Source of the DNA: Aurifilum marmelostoma
Taxonomy: Eukaryota; Ascomycota; Sordariomycetes; Diaporthales; Cryphonectriaceae
DNA length: 64,000 bases
Direction of reading: 5' to 3'
Assembly: GCA_027559495.1 (NCBI GenBank)
Contig: JAMXSV010000015.1
Coordinates: forward strand, 558,001-622,000
Every line of letters begins with the position of its first letter. Within the stretch, counting starts at the first letter, position 1. Below, piece after piece: positions 56,135 to 64,000 of the stretch. A program made the position numbers and the translations under genes. Below the pieces are notes generated by a model. The model was not told the origin of the DNA and searched no databases. It saw nothing but the letters and a program-made list of their open reading frames with translations.

Positions 56135-57998
56135 ATCAGCTGAGGTCCATGGGACATCGACCGGTGGTGGCGGCGGCGGCGGTGGTAGCAGGAGGAGGAC
56201 GATCGAGGAACCAGGCTAACATGATACTTGGGATTAGAAGGGCACACACTCTCTAATTGTTTGTTATGTCTGATTATGGAGAGAAAAAAAAAAAAGGCTG
56301 TATGCGTGTCAAGACGAAGGGACAGGACAGGACAGGACAGGACGAGATAGGACGAGACGACACGAGACGACTAGACGAGCACCAGCCAAGGCTGCTACTC
56401 ACAGAAGAAGTCTAGCAACCACCTCCCCTGCTGCGCACCCACACCTGTCACCACGATATGGGAAGGGCTATGAAGCCGAGGCTGTCGATGTCACCAGGGT
56501 CGCCATCAAGGTGCACTGTAGATAATCCTGCAGGGCCTGACTCGGGCACAGTAAATTATCGTTTGGAGTGTGGAAATTGCGACCACGACGAGACAGGAAG
56601 ATAACGAGATAGGGAGAACCGTGTTGAGCAGGTCTGGTTCGTCACGTAACAGGAAGATAGAGAGAGAGAGAGAGAGGGAGAGAGGGTGGTGCAGTGATAT
56701 GTAGTTAGATAGAGAGCGTGTGAGAGAGTGGATAGTCAGGGTAGGATGGGATATCAAATGACTGCAACCATCATCCAACTTTTTTTTTTCTCTTTTCTCT
56801 CTCCTTCTTCTTTTCCTTCTTCCCACCTCTCCCGCGCCCAGCTGATCTGCACGCCTGTGATGACCTCAACCCTGGACGAGCTCCCTCCACATCTGACATG
56901 TGCTGGACCAAAAAATCTGCAGGGGATGGGTGTGGGTGGATGCCCCTTGAGATCTGCGATGGAAGGGGAGAGAGAAGAAAAGAAGAGGAGCGGCGGGTTT
57001 CTGGGTCCAGAGGAGGGGGTCGCGCACGATGAGGGAAAGGTGCAGGTAGCAATCGCGGTGGTAGTGGGCTGTAGCACTGTAGTTAGCAGCTTGTGCTATG
57101 CTGTGGGTAGTATAGTAGAACCCATCACCAGACAGGCCCACTTGCCCCTGCCGTAACCGACACTAACCGCGTCGGCTTATCTCGTCCGTACCGAGTTTAG
57201 CTCTGGCCTCTTCCCGCCAGTCAGTGGAGGATTTTGATATGATGAAGGACGAAGACGAGAGCAACGACAGTGTTCTAGATCCATGCGTAGGATATAGATT
57301 GATTCTTATCAACTTCTTGAAGACTTTGTGGGGCCTTCCCTGCTTTGGCTGTGCTACTGGACCCTTGGCCGTGATGGGGGGGGGGGGGGATGTGGTTTAA
57401 GTTTCAGGGCCTCAGGGTCTACAATTCTGGGGCTGTAACACACACCATCACTGCCATTGCAGATGTTCATAACAGTAATTCTCGGACAACTGAGTCTTGC
57501 GAGCCCTTCATATTATACAAGATACAGTTAATTGATCATGGAATGCTTCATGGTGCTGCTGGATTCTCACCATCACTAGAGGGGCTGCTCTTCAACTACA
57601 GCACTATCCATCCAGCCAGTGCAAGGAAGGCCGCTAAGGTATGCTGTGCTTCAGGGCAGGTCGCCAGGGCTGGAGGCCCTATTACATGGCCAACTAGGTA
57701 CCTAATACAGTCTTCCCCCGAACCGTCACTTCCACACACGCACACATGCACACCCACTCACATGTGTGACCAGCTGCTCCGTATCCTCGTCATTCTCAAG
57801 CAGACATGGCGACGAATCCTGATCTATAAGACCTTGTTCCTCCTCAATCCGTCCTATTTCCTGCGGCGTCTCATCTGGCCGCGATCGCAGCCCCGCTTCT
57901 CGCCAGAAGAAACGACACCTCCTCCTTCATCATCTCATCAGCGCACTCACAAACAACAACAACAACCTCACCTCCTCGGCGGCAGAAGCAAGCCAACA
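56135..57998. other. Divergent promoter region of tsc2 and the GH18 gene
   Basis: 1.86 kb. It contains a GGACA minisatellite, a GA tract (56658-56677), a T/TC tract and a G-run (57376-57389). The frame upstream of the GH18 start stays open for about 200 codons but reads like leader sequence. Confidence 0.6.
56319..56385. repeat. GGACA pentanucleotide array grading into ACGAGA variants
   Basis: About five tandem GGACA units (56319-56343) continue as degenerate GGACGAGA/CGAGACGA units to about 56385, between the tsc2 start and its upstream region. Confidence 0.8.
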
Positions 57999-59190
57999 AT
58001 GAACCTCAAGATGGCCCCCGTCCCGAGTCCCGACCTCCCCAGACTCGTCATCTACTTCCAGTCCCACCACAAGCCCGACGGCAGCCCCGTCTCCCTCCTC
58101 CCCCCTCATCCAACAGCCGGGCATCCGCCTCACCCACCTCAACATCGCCGCCTTCCACATCAACCGCAAGCCCGACCCTTCCCAGATAATCACCCTCAAT
58201 GACAACGTGCCAGGCCACCCGTCCTTCGCCACGCTCTGGGCCGAAGCCCGCATCCTGCAGGCCGCAGGCATCAAGGTCATGGGCATGCTGGGCGGCGCGG
58301 CCAAGGGCGCCTTCGCCAAAGACACCCTCGACAGCGACGACGAGGCCACCTTTGAGAGGTACTACGGTGCTCTGCACAACGTGGTGCGGGAGCGTGGTCT
58401 GGACGGGCTGGATCTGGATGTCGAGGAGCCCTTCAGCCTGGCTGGTATCGTGCGGCTGATCGACCGCCTACGGGCCGACTTTGGAGAGGATTTCATCATC
58501 AGCCTGGCGCCCGTCGCTCCGGCGCTGCTGGACGTGCGGCGGAATCTAAGCGGGTTTGACTATGAGGCGCTCGAGGTCATGAGGGGGAGGGACATTGCGT
58601 TTTACAATTGCCAATTCTGTAGGTGGCTTTTTTTTTCCTCTTCTTCTTCCTCCTCTTCTTCCTATATGTTTACTCCTCCTCGGCTCCTATCCCTTCATTT
58701 TCAGGTCTTGCTAACCGAGATCCCAGACTGTGGATGGGGAGACTGCAGCAATCCCATCCTCTACGAGATGATGCTCATGAAGGGCTGGGATCCAACCAAG
58801 GTCGTGGTGGGTCTCGTGACGAACCCGGCCAACGGTTCCGGCTTCATCCCCTTCGACGTCCTGGCCACGGTGGTGCCGCTGATGGTGGGCCAGCACAAGC
58901 GTTTCGGCGGCATCATGGGCTGGGAGTACTTCAACAGCCTGCCGGGCGGGCGCGAGAAGCCGTGGGAGTGGGCGCAGTACATGACGCGTATCATGAAGGC
59001 GGACCGCACCACGGCTCCTGAGGTGGTCATGCCTGTGGGGAGGATTGAGGTGCCGCAGAGGCCGCCTGCCGAGGGGCAGAAGGAGAAAATGGCTGAGGCG
59101 GACGCGGATGACGATGGGAGGAGCGGGAGGGAGGCACCGGTGCCAGACGCTTTCGAGTACTACTCAGATGGCCTTGGGGAGGGAGAGTGA
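57999..59190 (+). CDS. GH18 chitinase/endo-beta-N-acetylglucosaminidase-like protein, apparent frameshift
   Basis: Exons about 57999-58618 and 58727-59190 (intron 108 nt, GTAGGT...CCCAG, CTAAC branch point). The active-site motif of family 18 is intact: DGLDLDVEE (about residues 131-139). The strand LPRLVIYFQSHH, then THLNIAAFHIN, KVMGMLGGAA and GGIMGWEYFN fit a GH18 barrel. There is no signal peptide, so a cytosolic enzyme is likely, perhaps acting on free N-glycans or chitin oligomers; the substrate is inference. The frame breaks at the six-C run 58100-58105. SPVSLLP is read in one frame and LIQQPGIRLTHLNIAAFHIN in the next, so one C seems extra. Corrected length is about 360 residues. The intron is a multiple of three and has no stop. 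The acidic tail (about 320-360) is not part of the barrel. Confidence 0.8.
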
Positions 59191-59456
59191 AGAGGAAGGC
59201 CCCCGGCGGGAAGGGTTGGGGAGATGGTTGGACGGCATGAGAGCTTCACAAGCATGCCCTATGCAAAGTGAATCAGGGGCATTACGAGGTTTCACTCATC
59301 TATTGGGTACCCTCAAAGATACGCACGAGGTCATCTTCGCACAGGACGGTGCAGATAGGGAAAAGCATCTACGGTTCGTATCTAAACACGAGAAAGCCTG
59401 TATCGGCAGCAGAGCTCGAATGGGATAGCACACAATAGACTGTGGATTGGTTATCG

Positions 59457-59457
<1 letters not shown>

Positions 59458-59495
<38 letters not shown>
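59458..59495. repeat. (CA)n microsatellite
   Basis: A perfect CA run of about 19 units, roughly 270 bp past the GH18 stop. Confidence 0.95.
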
Positions 59496-59496
<1 letters not shown>

Positions 59497-59970
59497 TTTA
59501 GAGCCATTGGACCGTCCCAGGACTTGGAATTTGTATGTGTCTATGTGCCAGAGAAGAGGTAGCTGAACAGCGTAGTCACGAATAGACACGAGCTTGCCTG
59601 AACATGCATGTGAAGCCCGAGACTGCCCCCATCGTATGTTCTATTCTCTCTACCCCGACCTCCATTACGGCACCTTCATTTTTCTCAGCTGTTCAGACGA
59701 TAGCCCGACAGCAAAGTCCCCATCGCAAGGCCGAAGAAGGCCACCCGTAGGTGTGTATTGCTGATCGGCATCCCGACCCGACCGACTTTTTCCTTCAGGC
59801 GTGTCAGCAGGTAAATAGTCTGAGAGTCTGCCTGGGGCGGTGCAAAACCAGGGTATGATACCAGGGCCATTATCCCGTATCGACCGAAGATGCACATTGA
59901 GAAGATGAACAATTTGGGTACACAAGAAAACATGGTGGGAGGGGGGGGGGGGATGGAGGTAGTTTTTCTC

Positions 59971-60000
59971 TTTTTTTTTTTAAAAAAAAAAAAAAAAAAA
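59971..60000. repeat. T11-A19 homopolymer junction
   Basis: A T-run passes directly into an A-run, making a perfect inverted repeat that can fold on itself. A G-run lies 20 bp upstream. Confidence 0.9.
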
Positions 60001-61049
60001 CTTTCCTATACTGGATAAAAATTGAAGCCTGAAATTGGGGTGGCTTGACGAATATTGGTGCATACAGTAGTTCGCGTCCTAACACGAGGGCCGGCGAGGA
60101 AGGGGCTTGGGATTTTGGGCTACGCTGACAGCCTGTCCTGGCACACACGAGGGACACATGGCGGCGCAAGCCCCTCAGCACTGTAATTCGGATAAGGAGG
60201 GGGGAAAAGGCTGGTTGGGATGAACATGAGAGGGCGGCTGCGTTTGGTCGGTTGGTAGTTTGACAGGTTTTGGCCCCCCCCCCTCTCCCCCCCCTCTCTT
60301 CCTTGGGATGTGATTGTATACCTTATGAGGGAGAGGGAAAGGGGAGGAGGAAAAAAAAAAGGCCCCCAACCGGAACATTCGATAAACGTGGGTTTTACCC
60401 CTGGCAGGAATGCCATGTGGGTGGAATACGACTGTACAGTACCGACTTTGGGGTTGGGGGGGGGGGGTTGTGGTGGTTTGGGGTGATACTAATTCCTCAC
60501 TGGAGTGCCCATTCGGGTACAACCTTGGATGTGCAGATCCCGTTAGATCTATGTGTGCGTGCGCCGAGTTGTACAGATTTGGAGACTCATCATGACACAC
60601 GTTCGATGTCTGTTATAAAAAAAGACGACCGGTGAAGAAGACAGAAGAATCCTGTAAGGCTATTCTTACACTGTCTCGCATGCCCCCTTTGACGACGCGC
60701 TCCCATCATTACCAAGCTGTTTAGTAACGAGGCGCGAGCGAGCACTTGTGATGCAAGCAAGTTGTGAGAAATGACTCCTCTGGGTGTGGGCATCCCGGCG
60801 GTGTGAGATGTTCACTGCAGATAGGACATTGCTGCGTGGACGTGGGGGTTTCAGGATGGGTTGGGGAAAAGGGTGGTGGTGGTGGTGGTGGCTTTCATTT
60901 CTTTTTTAGATCTGTTTTCTTCTTCTTTCTTTGCTCTTCTTTCCCTTTCGAGAAAGCTCTCGTAATACGGGAACAAGGCAATCTGATGGATGGCTGTGGC
61001 TGTGTCGTGGCCTTGTGGATTCATAGCGACACGAAGGCAGAGGCAGAGG

Positions 61050-61074
61050 GAGAGAGAGAGAGAGAGAGAGAGAG
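61050..61074. repeat. (GA)n microsatellite
   Basis: An uninterrupted AG run in the gene-free right end. Confidence 0.9.
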
Positions 61075-62076
61075 GTGAATCCTGAACCTCCAAGATTGAG
61101 GCTTTTTGATGACTGTATCATCATATTTTCAGGTACTCGGTGAGGATCGCCGACCAGTAAGGATCCTTGGCAAGCCGCTGCAGACATCAGCGCAGTAACG
61201 TCACTTCAATCTCCATGGTAAGTAAAGCAGGCACCTGGTCGGGCTCTGAAAGGTGAAAAGAGAAAAGGCCAGCGTCTGACCCGATCCGATTTGTGCCGTG
61301 CTGTGCAGTGCGGTCGAGGACGAGGCAAGCAAATGACATAGATCCCTAATACGGTACGGAAAGTTGTCACACCGGTTCGCCAGCCCTGAGGACTCGGGCC
61401 CGAACCCGAGCCGATGACATGCAGCCAGCCCCTGACCCCGTGCGTACACAGCTCTTTTCTCTCTCCCACACCCGCACACCAAAAAAAAAAAAAAAAAAGA
61501 GTCACAGTCCGAATGGAACGATAGAAAGAACGAGAACAAGCTGATACTTCTTCCCGCTGTGGATGCAGGCGACATTACCCGATACATCTTGACGGGAAAA
61601 AGGAGGTGGTGAGACAGACAATGGTTCCTCCGTAGGGCTGCATCTCTGCTGCAGGACTTCGTACGAGGTTACGAGCGCGGAAAGGCGCCGAGTTGTGACG
61701 TGCAGCAGAAGAAATTCAAAAGGTCAGAAAGGGGTGGGACACACGGCAGCAGATGGTCCGGGGGGGGGATAGGTCGGTGTTTCGTCCGAGAAAGAAACCG
61801 TCGCCTCGGGTTTTGACGACATGTTGCTGATGTTCATCCAATGTTGCGGTGAAGGGATGTGATCTTATTGGTGAGCGGGAAAGCAAGGGGAATCTCGTTT
61901 GATGCAGGCACCTATGCTGCGCATTGTAAGAAAACGCAAGAAAGAGGAAGAGGGCGCAGCACTGGGCTCTGGCGTAAGCGAGTACTGACGGAGCCTACCT
62001 GGGTATGGCATCAGGATGAGACATTCTCAAGGCAGCAGGCAGTACATAGTAGGAAGAAGTAAAGGAACACCCCCCC

Positions 62077-62078
<2 letters not shown>

Positions 62079-62108
<30 letters not shown>
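62079..62108. repeat. Poly-A tract, about 30 nt
   Basis: A continuous A-run preceded by a C7 run. No retroelement body or target-site duplication is visible next to it, so a retroposed tail is not supported. Confidence 0.9.
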
Positions 62109-62113
<5 letters not shown>

Positions 62114-64000
62114 AGCTGCCGCAGATCAGTAAACACCACTGCAGCAACCAAACCTCCTCCCCCAAAACGGGACCACCCGGCGCCGTCAGATCCAAACAGG
62201 GCTGAATGTAATAAGACGTAGACCGGCGGCGAGGCCGTGATCTGCAATGCAAATTCGTTTGCCGTACCATTGTCTTATTATCATCATTGTTTTATTTCAT
62301 CATCACTTACTGGCCCAGTTACTCAGAAATGTTCTCATGTGTCCCCATGTTACCGTCTTTTTGTGCAGAGCCCACATGGCGTAGGCACATGCACAACCCT
62401 GATGACTCCTCTTGTTTTTTTTTCTTCCTTCCTTCTTTTACTTATTCGGCGGTGACTGGATTTCTGACGTGCATGTGATGGGCGTGGCTTGGATATTTAC
62501 GGCTTCCTGTCTTGGACAACCCGGATGACAAACTCGTACACCGTGCCTGCGCGTGGCTTAGATAATGTGCCTGTTGTAGGAATGGTAGGAATCCTATTGT
62601 TTCCCTATTTTATGATTTGTTACGAGTGGTGTTCTGCTCTAACGCCTCGACACTGCTCCTCGCCGGATGTCTCGGGGCGGTGGTCGCCCCCCCCTCTCCC
62701 CTCCCAAAATGGAAGCCTGAGGAAGGGCATGGACGAGCAGGTTGACCCGGAGCTCGCGAGAGCTGTCAGCAGAGGAGAGGAAGGGGGGGAGGGGGACCGT
62801 AGAAAGAGAGAAGACAGAGAGAGAGACAGAGAGCCCCCCGTGTACCGAGGTCTTGATCGATCAGGTGCGCTGAAATTGGCAAAGTCGAACATATGTCACG
62901 AACTCACGAACCTCTGCTATGGATAATGCCCACGAAGGAGCTGCAAACGAATCCTACCTCTCAAGTTAACCCCAGACCAATGCAACGGCAGCCCTATTGC
63001 GACCCACCCAGCTGGAAAATGTATATCACAGGTAATCTCGAAACCAGAATCCTTTCGAGCAAGCTTAGACCACGTAACTGTGCGCTCACTGGCCCGAGCA
63101 TACAGACAGGGACCAAAACAAATCATTGACCAACCTGCAGCAGCGCTCACGGGGGGGGGGGGGAGGGGGAGGGAGGCCCTACAGCAGGAGCCTAAGACCG
63201 CACCCTCAGCCCTACGCACCGACGATCATGTACCTTGTGGTGGGTGACACACACACTCAAGGATGGGACCGACAGCGCAAGCTCGCATTCTGAACCACCC
63301 GCCCACCCACCCAATTTTAGAAAAAAAAAAAAAAAAAAAAGAAAAGAAAAAAAATGCTGGGCGTGGTGGGCACTCTTACCATGCAGCTGGGGCTCCCAAT
63401 TCCGCCTTTCGTCTTACCAAAGCCCTTTTTCGAAGTGCCGCTTTCCTAGTAACCCACCCTAGACCCCCCCCCCCTCCCTGGTTGCCTGACTGTGATCACA
63501 AGCTCACCCTGCTTTGTCAACGCCCGTGGGGGGTGGAAACAGGGAGACTGAGCCGTTTTTGGCCCCAATGGGAACCCGGGAACGTGCGTCTGATACCACA
63601 TGGCGAGCAAGGGTGGCAATCCTCTTTTTCCTTCCTCCTACCTCACTCCTCCACCACCACTACCACCACTACGACTCCTACGGCAGACATGGCTAGGCCC
63701 AGGCTTTTCGGCGTGAGAGGAAGGCTCATACCCTTGAATCCTTACCATGTCATGGGGGAGGGGGGGTGGTGGGCGGCGGTGGGAGGCTGAGTGTCTGCCT
63801 GAGCCTGTGGCCCAAGGCGTGTGAGTCAACGGACTGGTTTTCCCGTAAGAAAAATCCAAAATGTACCTATTGGGGATTCCGCGCTTGGGGATTGGCGTTG
63901 GTTAGAAGCGAGGAGGATGAGGCTGACGTTTGTTTCCCATCCCGGGCTGGAACGGTACGGTAGACGACACAGCCAGCTGTAGATGTGTCTAGCTTCCAGG

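Larger units (their letters stand above)
59191..64000. other. 4.8 kb right-end region without a recognised gene
   Basis: Dense in simple tracts: CA (59458-59495), G (59939-59952), T then A (59971-60000), GA (61050-61074), A (61482-61498, 62079-62108, 63319-63340) and G (63151-63163). Open frames are short and repeat-derived. One 82-codon minus-strand frame (59685-59933) reads more like a protein, but I cannot place it. Regulatory sequence for a gene beyond the edge is possible. Confidence 0.55.

Noticed and set aside
59458..59495. Regular short repeats considered as a CRISPR array
   Set aside because: They are simple dinucleotide microsatellites without spacers, in a eukaryotic genome.
62079..62108. 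Poly-A tract as the tail of a retroposed element
   Set aside because: No coding body, no target-site duplication, and many similar homopolymers lie nearby.

Overview
This window is nuclear DNA of a filamentous ascomycete (Pezizomycotina). Sordariomycetes is my inference, from the resemblance of the COT-1-type kinase, Mis6, Vps1 and TSC2 proteins to those of that class. Genes carry short introns (61-160 nt, one of 365 nt) with CTRAC-like branch points. Coding DNA is GC-rich, with no operons. The long intergenic spacers are full of homopolymer, GA, CA and TA tracts. All functions are assigned by reading the proteins; no database was searched.

Layout, left to right. A 5'-truncated cyk3 cytokinesis gene (+, 2-3687) carries an apparent 1-nt frameshift. 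Next come a CAF16-type ABC ATPase (+, 4926-5786) and, convergent with it, a secreted or membrane-anchored Kelch protein (-, 6339-8321). The importin-alpha exportin CSE1 (-, 9687-12945) and the kinetochore protein Mis6/CENP-I (+, 13863-16201) are divergent and flank an intron-containing tRNA-Gln (-, 13508-13595). A CoA-transferase III/alpha-methylacyl-CoA racemase (+, 16742-18050) is followed by 3.4 kb of low-complexity spacer. Then come the dynamin Vps1 (-, 21465-24127) and the Gid7/WDR26 subunit of the GID ubiquitin ligase (-, 25689 to about 28400). A short COT-1/Cbk1-type NDR kinase (+, 30004-31777) is divergent from Gid7. An 8.4 kb gene-poor stretch precedes a PH-domain protein with polyglutamine (+, 40232-42507). 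A protein with a GH3 C-terminal-like domain and two GNAT-like domains (+, 46649-48466), the TSC2/tuberin RapGAP (-, 51083-56134) and a frameshifted GH18 glycosidase gene (+, 57999-59190) follow. The last 4.8 kb shows no convincing gene.

The genes are mostly housekeeping: cytokinesis, nuclear transport, kinetochore, vesicle fission, regulated proteolysis, polarity kinase and TORC1 control. They do not form an evident pathway cluster. I found no secondary-metabolite cluster, intact transposon, CRISPR array or virus.

The points most worth checking are: two frameshifts that both lie in six-C runs; two GC-AG first introns in neighbouring divergent genes; a GH3-GNAT-type protein lacking the GH3 catalytic barrel; an N-terminally short NDR kinase that may be a COT-1 paralogue; and a 365-nt Vps1 intron that stays open in frame.
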